64,000 bases of DNA from assembly GCF_014084105.1 (NCBI RefSeq), contig NZ_CP048289.1, positions 1,931,922-1,995,921 of the forward strand, written 5' to 3'. The position numbers and the translations under genes were made by a program. How positions within the stretch are numbered: the first letter of the stretch is position 1; each line of letters begins with the position of its first letter. Below the pieces are notes generated by a model. It worked only from the letters and a program-made list of their open reading frames with translations, ran no database searches and was not told the origin of the DNA. Source of the stretch: Streptacidiphilus sp. P02-A3a (GTDB lineage Bacteria > Actinomycetota > Actinomycetes > Streptomycetales > Streptomycetaceae). Shown here piece after piece: positions 1-7,948 of this stretch.

Positions 1-44
1 TCGCGGCGCACTTCAGCCATCGGCGTCTCATTCCGCGTGGACAA

Positions 45-150
45 CTGGACCGGGGGTCCAGTACGGTCGGTTGGTAGGACTTGACCGGGAGTCCAGTTCA
101 GCCTCCCGGAAGTCGCAGCATATCCGGCGTTCCACCCTGACCAGGGAGTC
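45..150. promoter_or_regulatory. Operator cluster upstream of quinone oxidoreductase
   Basis: Three related elements precede the oxidoreductase. At 45-61 CTGGAC and GTCCAG flank a 5-nt centre, a perfect inverted repeat. At 80-96 CTTGAC and GTCCAG have the same spacing. At 138-150 a degenerate copy (TGACCAGGGAGTC) overlaps the ribosome binding site AGGGAG. Starts of the first two are 35 bp apart. This layout fits binding of a dimeric repressor (TetR or MarR type, inferred). A minus-strand ATG at position 20 could be the start of a divergent gene, possibly the regulator, but only about six codons lie in the window. Confidence 0.5.
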
Positions 151-154
151 TCCC

Positions 155-1132
155 ATGCGACGCGTTCGCTTCTACGAGTACGGCGGCCCAGAAGTCCTGA
201 AGCTGGAGGACGTCGAGACTCCCACTCCGGGGCCGGGGCAGGTGCTCGTCCGTACCGAGGGGATCGGGGCCAACTTCGTCGACACCATGATCCGCCGGGG
301 GCCTTCGAGTCCGGCGATCTTCCACCGCCCGCTGCCCGGGAAGCTCACCGGTGACGTGGTGGGGACCGTCGAGTCGGTCGGGGAGGGGGTCGACGGAGCG
401 CTGGTGGGGCAGCGGGTGGCCGTTCCGGTGATCGAGGACGCCTTCGCCGACTATGTCCTCGTCGGCCCCGAGTGGCTGGCGGTCGTGCCCGACGGGCTCG
501 ACCTCGGCGCGGCCAGCACGCTGCCGGTGGCCGCTCCGGTGGCGCTGCGGGTGCTGCGCATCGGGCAGCTGGCGGCGGGCGAGACCGTGCTCGTCCACGC
601 GGCATCGGGCAACATCGGGCACCTGGTGGTCCAGCTGGCCCGGATCCTCGGCGCGGGCAAGGTGATCGCCACCGTCGGTTCGGCCGCCAAGCTCGACTTC
701 GCCCGCTCGTGCGGGGCGGACGTCGCGGTCGACTACAGCGCGGAGGACTGGGACGAGCAGGTCCGTGCGGCGGCGCCCGGGGGCGTCGACGTGGTGCTCG
801 ACTCGGTCGGCGGGGAGGTGCTGCGGCGGAGCATCGCGCTGCTGGCCCCGCACGGGCGGGCGGTGGTGTACGGCGTCGCCGGGGGGCAGCTGCTGGATCT
901 GCCGATCAGCTCCATCTTCGGGCTGAAGTCCGTGACCGGGTTCGCCCTGATGGCCTGGCGGGCGGCCGACCCGAAGCAGGCCCGCGCGGACGTGGACGAG
1001 GTGGCCGGGTACGCGCTCGACGGTCGGCTGCGGGTCGCCGTGCACGCGCGGCTGCCGCTCGCCGAGGCCGCCGAGGCGCACCGGATCCTGGACAGTCGGG
1101 CCCAGTTGGGCCGGGTCCTGCTGGTGCCCTGA
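155..1132 (+). CDS. Quinone oxidoreductase (zeta-crystallin-like MDR family)
   Basis: The product is about 325 residues, the usual length for NADPH:quinone reductases of the zinc-free medium-chain dehydrogenase/reductase family. The N-terminal GroES-like part begins MRRVRFYEYGGPEVL and carries the GANFVDTMIRRG segment typical of quinone oxidoreductases. The nucleotide-binding part has VLVHAASGNIGHLVVQLA, the AxxGxxG Rossmann motif of this branch, and later DVVLDSVGG. No catalytic-zinc cysteine set is seen. The ATG at 155 is chosen because AGGGAG lies six bases upstream; an in-frame start at 71 would add a non-conserved leader and run through the upstream operators. It probably reduces quinones or other electrophiles with NADPH in the cytoplasm. 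Confidence 0.85.
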   Translation: MRRVRFYEYGGPEVLKLEDVETPTPGPGQVLVRTEGIGANFVDTMIRRGPSSPAIFHRPLPGKLTGDVVGTVESVGEGVDGALVGQRVAVPVIEDAFADYVLVGPEWLAVVPDGLDLGAASTLPVAAPVALRVLRIGQLAAGETVLVHAASGNIGHLVVQLARILGAGKVIATVGSAAKLDFARSCGADVAVDYSAEDWDEQVRAAAPGGVDVVLDSVGGEVLRRSIALLAPHGRAVVYGVAGGQLLDLPISSIFGLKSVTGFALMAWRAADPKQARADVDEVAGYALDGRLRVAVHARLPLAEAAEAHRILDSRAQLGRVLLVP

Positions 1133-1257
1133 GCGGACCCGCAGGCGGACCCCCGGGCGGGTTCCTGGCCGACACGTGGGGGTGCCGGTTTCGGTGGAAT
1201 CCGTCCGGTCGGGCCGTTCCGCCGGAAGGATGGTGTGATCCAACGACGGAGGATTCC

Positions 1258-1668
1258 ATGAGTGCGCACAACGACGCGGTCATCGCCGAGTTCCGGTCCC
1301 ACGAGGGCACGGTGGGCGGCGGTTTCACCGGCGTTCCGCTGCTGCTGATCACCAGCACCGGCGCCCGGTCGGGCAGGCCGCACACCACGCCGGTGACCTA
1401 CCGGGCCGACGGCGACCGCTGGCTGGTCTTCGCCTCCGCCGCGGGCGCGGCGAACCACCCCGCCTGGTACCACAACCTGGTCGCCCACCCGGAGGCCGTG
1501 ATCGAGGTTGGCACCGAGAGGGTCGAGGTGACGGCGGTCGTCACCGAGGGTGCGGAGCGGGACCGGCTGTTCGCGGACCAGGTCCGGGAGTTCCCCCGCT
1601 TCGCCGAGTACCAGGACAAGACCAGCCGGGTCATCCCGGTGGTGGCGCTGGAGCGCCGCACCGGCTGA
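1258..1668 (+). CDS. F420-dependent nitroreductase/quinone reductase family (DDN-like)
   Basis: This 136-residue protein matches the deazaflavin-dependent nitroreductase family (split beta-barrel) in length and pattern. The segment LLLITSTGARSGRPHTTPV is the family signature around the F420 phosphate site, followed by HPAWYHNLVAHPEAVIEVG. Members use reduced F420 to reduce quinones, nitro compounds or other electrophiles; the substrate here is unknown. The ATG at 1258 has ACGGAGG just upstream. A 13-bp-stem hairpin follows the stop, so the gene is probably transcribed alone or with the quinone oxidoreductase 125 bp upstream. Confidence 0.85.
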   Translation: MSAHNDAVIAEFRSHEGTVGGGFTGVPLLLITSTGARSGRPHTTPVTYRADGDRWLVFASAAGAANHPAWYHNLVAHPEAVIEVGTERVEVTAVVTEGAERDRLFADQVREFPRFAEYQDKTSRVIPVVALERRTG

Positions 1669-1689
1669 CTCCGACCGGGCCGGTGTGCT

Positions 1690-1735
1690 GCCGCTGTGGG
1701 CCTCGGCCCGTCGGCACGGGCGGGCCCACAGCGGC
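1690..1735. terminator. Bidirectional hairpin terminator
   Basis: A perfect 13-bp stem (GCCGCTGTGGGCC at 1690-1702, its complement at 1723-1735) with a 20-nt loop lies between two convergent genes ending at 1668 and 1790. No U-tract follows, as is usual in high-GC actinomycetes. Its place suggests it serves both strands. Confidence 0.7.
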
Positions 1736-1789
1736 GGTCTGCTGGGCGCGGCGGCTCGCCGTCGCGCCCGGGGTGGGGTGGGCGCGCGG

Positions 1790-2557
1790 TCAGTCGCCCG
1801 CGCGGACCTGCTGGGCCAGTTGGTCCGCGTCGGCCAGGGCGGTCAGCGCGTTGTCGGCGTCGGTGCGGACAGCGATCGAGGAGCCGCCCGCGGCGTCCCG
1901 GGCGAACCGCTGGACCGCTGCCACGCCTTCGCCGTTGTCGGCCCGCCACGGTATGAGGGCCGGGGGCTGGTCCGAGGCGGTGAACTCGGCGGCGGCCCGG
2001 GCGGTGTCGGCGCGGTCGGTGGTGTCCGCGAGCGTCCGCGCGGACCAGGCGGCGAAGCCGGTGGTGCCGAGCAGGCGTTCGCCGGTGGTGAGCTCCTGTC
2101 GGTAGTGGCTGTCGTCGGCTTCGAGTACGGCCGCCGCATCGGCCCTGGCCCGGGCCGGGGCGAGTCGGAGGGACGGATGGACCAGCGGCGCCGGACTCGG
2201 CGCGGCGGCCGATCCGGGAGCCTCGGCCGCGCCGCCGGAGCCCCTGACGCCGGAGCCCCTGACGCCGGGCCCGGCCGCCGACCCGCCGGAAGCGGAAGCG
2301 GAATCGGAGGTTGAAGCCGAGGCTGAAGGAGAGGCCGAAGGAGAGGCGGACCCGGCGTCGGGTGCGGCCGCGCCACCGGACGCCGGTGGGTGACCGCCCG
2401 CGCGGCCCTCGGGCCCGGCCACCGCCGCGGTGATCCCGAGCAGCGCCAGCAGCAGCGCCACGCCGCCGCCGATCCAGGCGACGCGCGACCTGCCCGGCGG
2501 TAACCGCGGCGACCAGCGGGACGGTCGCGGTACTGGTGGTGTCTCGTCTGCGGGCAT
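1790..2557 (-). CDS. Membrane-anchored extracytoplasmic protein, unknown function
   Basis: The start at 2557 is preceded by AGGGGGG and gives a 255-residue protein. A short, Pro/Arg-rich cytoplasmic leader is followed by one membrane segment (VAWIGGGVALLLALLGITAA), then a Ser/Ala/Gly-rich linker of about 70 residues and a C-terminal alpha-helical, Ala-rich domain of about 130 residues. An in-frame start at 2629 would add 24 residues without improving the topology. I do not recognise the C-terminal domain. The layout is that of streptomycete surface proteins with a disordered spacer. It converges on the nitroreductase gene and shares its terminator. Confidence 0.6.
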   Translation of the reverse strand: MPADETPPVPRPSRWSPRLPPGRSRVAWIGGGVALLLALLGITAAVAGPEGRAGGHPPASGGAAAPDAGSASPSASPSASASTSDSASASGGSAAGPGVRGSGVRGSGGAAEAPGSAAAPSPAPLVHPSLRLAPARARADAAAVLEADDSHYRQELTTGERLLGTTGFAAWSARTLADTTDRADTARAAAEFTASDQPPALIPWRADNGEGVAAVQRFARDAAGGSSIAVRTDADNALTALADADQLAQQVRAGD

Positions 2558-2700
2558 GGCGCTGTTCCCCCCTGGACGGTGGCGGCCTGGTGTGGTTGAC
2601 GAACACAGCATGTCATCGCCCAGTGACAATCCGTGCGGGAGTTGCCGGAAGGTGACCCGGTGTTCGAACCGTCCGCATGGGCCCAGGTGGGACGGGGTGC

Positions 2701-2844
2701 TCAGCCCCGGTGGCCGAAGTAGATGAGCAGCATCACGAAGGCCGCGAACACATGCAGCCCGATGACGTAGATGAAGACGCGGATGCCCACGCGGCGCTCC
2801 GTGCGGGTGCTGCCGTCCTCGGTGGGGTGGGCGAGAGTGGACAT
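2701..2844 (-). CDS. Small membrane protein, DUF6126 family
   Basis: This 47-residue ORF starts at ATG 2844 with GAGGAG upstream. Residues 1-20 are polar (MSTLAHPTEDG...TERR), followed by a single membrane helix VFIYVIGLHVFAAFVMLLIYF and a short basic tail. The pattern matches DUF6126, a small streptomycete family usually found right behind an XRE-cupin regulator, exactly as here (the regulator ends at 2892 on the same strand). Its function is unknown; co-transcription with the regulator is likely. Confidence 0.75.
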   Translation of the reverse strand: MSTLAHPTEDGSTRTERRVGIRVFIYVIGLHVFAAFVMLLIYFGHRG

Positions 2845-2891
2845 GACCAGCTCCTCGGATTCAGGCGGGGTTCGCGGGGGTCAGTACGTGA

Positions 2892-3509
2892 TCAGTGCGG
2901 GAACAGGTCGGCGGTGGGGCTCTGCAGCAGGGTGTGCAGGAACAGCAGGTCCACTCCCGGCCGGTCGATCGACGCCAGTCGGTGCGGGCGCATCGAGTCG
3001 AAGTGCGCCGCGTCGCCCGGTTCGAGCCGGTACTCCTCGCGGTCGAGGGTGAGCAGCAGCCGGCCGTGCAGCACGTACAGCCACTCCTCGCCGGGGTGGA
3101 CCCGGACCACCTCGTCCTGCACCCTGGCCGGGATGTGCACCCGCAGGGCCTGCATGGCCCGCCCGGGGGACCCGGCCGGGCGGTAGGTCCAGCCGCCCGC
3201 CAGGCCCTCGTCGGCGGTGCCCGGGCCGGACGGACCGGCCGAGCCCCGGACCACCGGTGAGGGCGCGCCCGGAGCCTCGGCCCCGAGCAGCAGCGTCTCC
3301 ACCGGGACGCCGTATGCTCGGGAGAGACCGAGCAGGACCGGCAGTGACGGCTGGCGTTTGGCCGTCTCCAGCCGGGAGAGGTGCGCGGGCGACAGGCCCA
3401 CCCGGGCGGCGGCTGCCTCCAGGGTGAGTCGGCTGCTCAGGCGGCGCTCGCGCAGGCGGGCACCGAGGCCGGGCAGGTCCTCCAGCGGGAGGCCGCGATC
3501 GTTCTCCAT
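2892..3509 (-). CDS. XRE-family regulator with C-terminal cupin domain
   Basis: The protein of about 205 residues has an N-terminal HTH (GARLRERRLSSRLTLEAAAA, then VGLSPAHLSRLETAKRQPS) at roughly residues 15-70 and a C-terminal cupin (VHPGEEWLYVLHGRLLLTL ... YRLEPGDAAHFDS). This is the SutR/PuuR-like plan, in which the cupin senses a small ligand. Start choice is between GTG 3524 and ATG 3509; I use ATG. It is divergent from the alkyltransferase gene, and the shared intergenic region holds an AGGCAA/TTGCCT operator array, so autoregulation and control of the neighbour are plausible. DUF6126 follows on the same strand. Confidence 0.85.
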   Translation of the reverse strand: MENDRGLPLEDLPGLGARLRERRLSSRLTLEAAAARVGLSPAHLSRLETAKRQPSLPVLLGLSRAYGVPVETLLLGAEAPGAPSPVVRGSAGPSGPGTADEGLAGGWTYRPAGSPGRAMQALRVHIPARVQDEVVRVHPGEEWLYVLHGRLLLTLDREEYRLEPGDAAHFDSMRPHRLASIDRPGVDLLFLHTLLQSPTADLFPH

Positions 3510-3538
3510 GTGTTCAGTCCACACCTCGGCGGCCCCGC

Positions 3539-3564
3539 AGGCAAGAACCTTGCCTCAGAGGCAA
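3539..3564. promoter_or_regulatory. AGGCAA/TTGCCT operator array
   Basis: AGGCAAG (3539-3545) and CTTGCCT (3549-3555) form a perfect inverted repeat with a 3-nt centre. The second arm is reused: TTGCCT (3550-3555) pairs with AGGCAA (3559-3564), again with a 3-nt centre. Three alternating half-sites at regular spacing lie between the divergent XRE-cupin gene and the alkyltransferase gene. The most likely ligand is the XRE-cupin protein (inference). Confidence 0.6.
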
Positions 3565-3622
3565 AAAGTGGGTCGGTGGAAACCCCCGGCGCCGCACGGC
3601 GGGGGCGTGATGGACTGTGACC

Positions 3623-4174
3623 ATGCCGGTCTCCTGGATCACTGTGCCGACCCCGCTCCCCAGCGGCCCCGTCCGGGTCGGGATCACCGCCGACGGCGTG
3701 GTCTGCGCGAACTTCGGCGAGGGCACCGAGGCGCCGGACGCGGTCAGGCCCGGTGACGAGCCGAAGGCGGCGCTGGTGGCGCGGCGCTTCGCCGAGTACT
3801 TCGCCGGGGCCCGCCGTGACTTCGACCTGCCGCTGGACTGGCGGCGCACCGCCCCCGGCCCGCAGCGGACGGTACTGTCCATGCTGACCCGCACGGTCGG
3901 CTACGGGCAGACCGTGGCGTACGGCGAACTCGCGGTCCGCAGTGGCGCGTTCGAGGCGGAGCTGGCGGCCGGGCAGTTGGGGCAGGCGGCCCGCAACGTC
4001 GGTTCGATCATGGGGTCGAACCCGATCTCCCTGCTGGTGCCCTGCCACCGGGTGGTGGCGGCGGGCGGCATCGGCGGCTTCGGCGGCGGGGAGCTGGGCC
4101 TGGAGGTGAAGCGCTGGCTGCTCACGCTGGAGGGGGTGCTGCCGCCGACCCTCGACTGGAACGGTCCGGCCTGA
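3623..4174 (+). CDS. ogt: Methylated-DNA--protein-cysteine methyltransferase
   Basis: The 183-residue protein has the O6-alkylguanine-DNA alkyltransferase fold. The acceptor motif PCHRV follows SNPISLLV near residue 140, with GYGQTVAYGELA (recognition helix region) and the Asn hinge ARNVGSIMGSNP before it. It repairs O6-alkylguanine by suicidal transfer of the alkyl group to the motif cysteine. ATG 3623 is preferred to GTG 3617, two codons upstream; no clear Shine-Dalgarno is visible for either, so translation may be leaderless or weak. The gene is divergent from the XRE-cupin regulator and may share its operator array. Confidence 0.9.
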   Translation: MPVSWITVPTPLPSGPVRVGITADGVVCANFGEGTEAPDAVRPGDEPKAALVARRFAEYFAGARRDFDLPLDWRRTAPGPQRTVLSMLTRTVGYGQTVAYGELAVRSGAFEAELAAGQLGQAARNVGSIMGSNPISLLVPCHRVVAAGGIGGFGGGELGLEVKRWLLTLEGVLPPTLDWNGPA

Positions 4175-4181
4175 GCGGTCA

Positions 4182-4290
4182 CCGACCCGACCCGACCCGA
4201 CCCGACCCGGTGCGACCCGACCCGGCCCGACCCGGCCCGACCCGGCCCGACCTGACCCGGCCCGACCCGGCCGGTCAGGTCAGGTCAGGG
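4182..4290. repeat. CCCGA pentamer repeats with terminator-like inverted end
   Basis: The gap between two convergent genes is filled by about 20 near-perfect copies of a 5-bp unit (CGACC/CGGCC variants), ending in TCAGG repeats. CCTGACC near 4250 and GGTCAGG near 4275 can pair, so the tract may serve as a bidirectional terminator. Slippage-prone, so its length is likely to vary between strains. Confidence 0.7.
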
Positions 4291-4839
4291 CTTGCGGGCC
4301 GCCGCCAGGATCTTCTCGGTGGTGTGGAAGAACCGCGCGGTGCCCTTCACCCCGAACGCCTTCTCCAGCGCCGCCACCGGGTTGTCGCCCAGCTGCCCGT
4401 TCAGCCGCCAGGAGACCAGGTACGCCTCGCCCTCGGTCGCGGCCAGCAGCTCCCAGTAGCCCTTGGCGGAGCGCAGCGGCAGGGTCAGGCCGGTGAGCGG
4501 CCCGGAGAGGAAGGCGATGCTGAGCCGGGTCTCCGGGGTGAGCTCGACCTGGTCGAACGGTGCCGCCGCGAGCGCCGCCGCCACCTCGTCGGTGCTGCGG
4601 AGCAGCACCGGGATGTCGAAGCCGAACTCCGCCCGCAGCCGGGTCTCGACCGCCGCGACCAGTTCCGCCCGCGCGGCCGGGGTGTCCAGCTCGGCGTCGA
4701 AGAACACGTTGCCGCTGGCGATGTGGCTGCGGACGCGGGCCAGCCCCATGCCGTCGAGGAGGGCCCGCAGCCGGGCCATCTCGACCTTGCGCCCGCCGAC
4801 GTTGACCGCCCGCAGGAACGCGATCCAGGTCCGGTCCAC
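4285..4839 (-). CDS. DUF1697 family protein
   Basis: The 184-residue protein begins MDRTWIAFLRAVNVGGRK and continues with RSHIASGNVFFDA, the two hallmark segments of DUF1697, a widespread family of unknown biochemical function. The length is normal for the family. The GTG start at 4839 has GAGGAGG six bases upstream. It ends inside the pentamer repeat shared with the convergent alkyltransferase gene. The GT39-like gene lies 42 bp upstream on the same strand, so they may be co-transcribed. Confidence 0.85.
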   Translation of the reverse strand: MDRTWIAFLRAVNVGGRKVEMARLRALLDGMGLARVRSHIASGNVFFDAELDTPAARAELVAAVETRLRAEFGFDIPVLLRSTDEVAAALAAAPFDQVELTPETRLSIAFLSGPLTGLTLPLRSAKGYWELLAATEGEAYLVSWRLNGQLGDNPVAALEKAFGVKGTARFFHTTEKILAAARKP

Positions 4840-4881
4840 GCCGCTGCCTCCTCGGTCCGGCCCGGTCGCCCGGTCGCCCGG

Positions 4882-6483
4882 TCAGGCCCTGCGTACCAGC
4901 AGGCTCACGTTGACCAGCGCCAGGTGGTACTCGGTGCTGACACGGTACCGCTTGTGCAGCAGCTTCTTCTGCGCCCGCTCGGCCGCCGGTTCGCCGCTGT
5001 CGCCCGCCAGCTCGACCACCCAGATCCGGTCCGGGGCCTTGGCCAGGCAGGCCGCCTGGGACGGGCAGAAGTCCGGGTAGTAGCTCTCGTCCTGGGCCGG
5101 GGTCCGGGCGACGAAGACCTGGTCGAGCGCGACCCTGGAGCCCAGGTAGTACGGCACGCCCAGGTTGAGCATGATCGGGTTGTAGCCGAGGTAGACCACG
5201 CCCTCGCCCGGGCGCGCCCGCTTCGCCAGCAGGTCGGCGGCGCCCTGGTAGGCGAAGTAGCCCGGGTTGGCGCCGCTCGGGTAGTGCGTCCACTCGTGCG
5301 AGCCGTAGGCGCGGACGCCGGTCTGGTTCGGCCAGACCGCGAGCAGCCCGAGCGCCACCGCGGCCACCGCCGCGACCGGGACGGTGAACCGACCCCCGCC
5401 CTGCGGCAGCCGTACCTTCGCGGCGACCGCGCTCACCGCGCCGACCAGCCCGGCGCCCGCCAGCACCGACCAGGCGATGTCGGTGAAGAGCAGGTAGCGG
5501 CCGAGGAAGTAGGAGGTCCCCAGTTCCGACACCAGGATCACCGCGAGCACCGGCAGCACCCCGCTGGCGACCAGGAACAGGGTGGCCGCCCGCCGCCGTC
5601 GGAGCCGCAGCGGCAGCAGCACGCCGAGCAGTACCAGCAGGGCGGCGATCAGCGCGCCGACCCGGGAGGCGTACAGGTCGATCCACAGGTCCAGCGCGAC
5701 GTGCTGCGGCCGGGCCAGGTTGGGCCGGGCCAGCCAGGTCAGCTGGTTGTTCACCTGCGAGTGGGCGAGCAGCAGCAGCGGCGAGACCAGCGCCAGCGCG
5801 GCCAGCGCCGAGCCCGCGAACCAGCGCGGCACCCGGCGGTCGTGGTGCCTGCGCCAGTGCAGCCAGACCGCGACCACGTGCCCGACCAGGCAGCTGAGCG
5901 CGACCACGTGCAGCACGCAGACCAGGACGACGGCGGCGGCGTAGCCGACCCAGCGGCCCCGGCTCGGGCGCTCCAGTACGCGCAGCAGCAGGAAGGTGGC
6001 CAGCGCCACCGCGAACAGCGCCAGCGCGTAGGCGCGCGCCTCCTGCCCGTACCGGGAGACGGCCGGGATCACCGCGAACACCAGGCCACCGGCCAGTCCG
6101 GCGGCGCGGCCGTAGAGCCGGGCCCCGATCTGGGTGACCAGCACCGCCGCTCCGGCCATGGCCAGGGCCGAGGGGGTGCGCAGCGCGGCGGGGGAACTGC
6201 CGAAGAGGGTGGTCCAGACGTGCAGCAGCAGGTAGTAGCAGCCGGTCGAGGCATCGACGTGGTCGAGCAGCCCGAACAGTTGGCCGAAACTGCGCGAGGC
6301 GGCGCTGGCGCTGGCGAACTCGTCGCGCCACAGCTGCGGGCGGCCGATCCGGTAGAGGCACAGCCCGAGGGCCAGCAGACCGGGCCACAGGCTGAGCCGG
6401 CCCGCGCGCCTCCCGGGCTCGGGAGCAGCGGTCGGGGCCGGGGCGACGCCGGTCCAGGGCTCGGTCGAGGGGGTCACATCCAC
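4882..6483 (-). CDS. Polytopic glycosyltransferase, GT39/ArnT-like
   Basis: This protein of about 530 residues has roughly 11-12 membrane segments. The first long extracytoplasmic loop carries RPQLWRDEFASAS, the Asp-Glu motif used by polyprenyl-phosphate-sugar dependent GT-C enzymes. The next conserved stretch SRYGQEARAYAL is the second family motif. C-terminal parts are extracytoplasmic and charged. It probably transfers a sugar from a polyprenyl phosphate donor to a surface acceptor; donor and acceptor cannot be told from sequence. Start is GTG 6483 or GTG 6477; neither has a strong ribosome binding site. Confidence 0.8.
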   Translation of the reverse strand: MDVTPSTEPWTGVAPAPTAAPEPGRRAGRLSLWPGLLALGLCLYRIGRPQLWRDEFASASAASRSFGQLFGLLDHVDASTGCYYLLLHVWTTLFGSSPAALRTPSALAMAGAAVLVTQIGARLYGRAAGLAGGLVFAVIPAVSRYGQEARAYALALFAVALATFLLLRVLERPSRGRWVGYAAAVVLVCVLHVVALSCLVGHVVAVWLHWRRHHDRRVPRWFAGSALAALALVSPLLLLAHSQVNNQLTWLARPNLARPQHVALDLWIDLYASRVGALIAALLVLLGVLLPLRLRRRRAATLFLVASGVLPVLAVILVSELGTSYFLGRYLLFTDIAWSVLAGAGLVGAVSAVAAKVRLPQGGGRFTVPVAAVAAVALGLLAVWPNQTGVRAYGSHEWTHYPSGANPGYFAYQGAADLLAKRARPGEGVVYLGYNPIMLNLGVPYYLGSRVALDQVFVARTPAQDESYYPDFCPSQAACLAKAPDRIWVVELAGDSGEPAAERAQKKLLHKRYRVSTEYHLALVNVSLLVRRA

Positions 6484-6640
6484 CTACTGATCGGTCACGA
6501 TTCCGGCGGTCCTGGCCGGATCGGCCCGGGCGGATCGGATGGTACAGGGCGGTGACAGGAATGAGGTGTGAGGCGGGTGAGGCCGCGACGGAGTGGGTCC
6601 GCCGCGGCCGCACGTCCCGGCCGCCGGGGCCGGGCCGGTG

Positions 6641-7627
6641 TCACCAGGCGTAGTCCTCCGGTGCCGTCTGGTGGCCCGGGAAGATCTCATCCAGACGGGT
6701 GAGCGCGTCCGCGTCGAGCTTGACGTCCAGCGCCTTCAGCGCGGTGTCCAGCTGCCCGGGGGTGCGCGGGCCGACGATCGGCGCGGTCACCGCCGGCTGG
6801 TGCAGCAGCCAGGCCAGCGCCACCGTGCCGGGCTCCTCGCCGAGCTTGTCGCAGAAGTCCTCGTACGCCTGCAACTGCTCGCGCTGCGTGGCGGACAGGT
6901 CCTCCGCCCGCTTGGCGCTCCGGCCGCCCTGCTGACCGGCCTTGCGCAGGACGCCGCCGAGCAGGCCGCCCTGGAGCGGCGACCAGGGGATCACGCCGAG
7001 GCCGTGGTGCTGCGCCGAGGGCAGCACCTCCAGCTCCACCGTGCGGGCCAGCAGGTTGTACAGGGACTGCTCGGCGACCAGGCCGAGGAAGCCCCGGCGC
7101 TGGGCGGCGCCCTGCGCGGTGGCGATGTGCCAACCGGCGAAGTTGCTGCTGCCCACGTAGAGGATCTTGCCCTGGGCCACCAGCACCTCCATGGCCTGCC
7201 AGATCTCCTCCCACGGAGTGGCCCGGTCCACGTGGTGCATCTGGTAGACGTCGATGTAGTCCGTCTGCAGACGCTTCAGGCTGGCGTCGCAGGCGCGGCG
7301 GATGTTCAGCGCGGAGAGCTTGCCGTTGTTCGGCCAGTCCTCGCCGCCGGGGCCGGGCATCAGCCCGTAGAGCTTGGTGGCGAGGACGGTGCGCTCGCGG
7401 CGACCGCCGCCCCGGGCGAACCAGGTGCCGACGATCTCCTCGGTGTGGCCCTTGTTCTCCCCCCAGCCGTAGACGTTGGCGGTGTCGAAGAAGTTGACGC
7501 CCTGCTCCAGGGCGGTGTCCATGATGCTGTGGGCGTCGGTCTCGGTGGTCAGTGGACCGAAGTTCATCGTGCCGAGGCACAACCGGGACACGGACAGGCC
7601 GGTACGGCCGAGAGAGGTGTACTCCAT
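6641..7627 (-). CDS. Aldo/keto reductase
   Basis: The protein of about 328 residues is a typical AKR (TIM barrel, NADPH-dependent). The catalytic tetrad is visible: Asp in NFFDTANVYG, Tyr in the same segment, Lys in VLATKLYG and His in YQMHHVD. SNFAGW and EQSLYNLL follow as expected, and IVGPRTPGQLD lies in the cofactor region. The ATG at 7627 is chosen over the frame's earlier codon because the family begins MEYTSLGRTGLSVS. It reduces aldehydes or ketones; the substrate is unknown. It is divergent from the riboswitch-controlled transporter gene. Confidence 0.9.
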   Translation of the reverse strand: MEYTSLGRTGLSVSRLCLGTMNFGPLTTETDAHSIMDTALEQGVNFFDTANVYGWGENKGHTEEIVGTWFARGGGRRERTVLATKLYGLMPGPGGEDWPNNGKLSALNIRRACDASLKRLQTDYIDVYQMHHVDRATPWEEIWQAMEVLVAQGKILYVGSSNFAGWHIATAQGAAQRRGFLGLVAEQSLYNLLARTVELEVLPSAQHHGLGVIPWSPLQGGLLGGVLRKAGQQGGRSAKRAEDLSATQREQLQAYEDFCDKLGEEPGTVALAWLLHQPAVTAPIVGPRTPGQLDTALKALDVKLDADALTRLDEIFPGHQTAPEDYAW

Positions 7628-7721
7628 GACCACCACCCTTGTCCCAGACGCCGCCCCTTGTCCAGGTGATTCGGTGCGATTCGGCCGCGGGTCGACCGGC
7701 CCGGTGCGCTAGACTTGCGCC

Positions 7722-7836
7722 GATCGAAGGGGAGTAGCCCCCACCGGACCGTCGACATACTGGCTGGTCCTCGTCCTGGACGAGGCCGCCCGGCGCCCGG
7801 GGCACCGTTACGGCGGCGCTGGTGAGACCTTCGGCC
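7722..7836 (+). promoter_or_regulatory. yybP-ykoY-type riboswitch (Mn2+)
   Basis: AAGGGGAGTAGC at 7728-7739 and GTGAGACCTTCGGC about 80 nt later match the two conserved internal-loop strands of the yybP-ykoY aptamer (consensus GGGGAGUAG and AGACCUU), which together make the Mn2+ site. Paired segments lie between them (for example TCGTCC/GGACGA near 7770-7784). It sits about 110 nt ahead of a UPF0016/GDT1 gene, a known target of this riboswitch class. A TAGACT hexamer at 7710-7715 could be the -10 box. Boundaries are approximate. Confidence 0.8.
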
Positions 7837-7948
7837 GCAGTGCTCCAGCTTGCCCACAAGCCGCCCGAGCGCTGACGTGCCGAGGCGTCCCCGGAAACGG
7901 GCCCGAAGGCCCGGCGGCGCTACCGAAACCTTTGAGGACACCACAGAC

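Noticed and set aside
1..20. Start of a divergent minus-strand gene at position 20
   Set aside because: Only six codons are present, with no convincing ribosome binding site, so it cannot be supported as a gene from this window.
2655..2690. Possible tRNA T-loop (GTTCGAA)
   Set aside because: No cloverleaf could be formed around it; there is no acceptor stem or anticodon arm.
4210..6555. Very long open frame on the + strand opposite the GT39-like gene (781 codons)
   Set aside because: It is Gln/Arg/Gly-rich with no domain, begins in the pentamer repeat and is the antisense shadow of a membrane protein gene in high-GC DNA.
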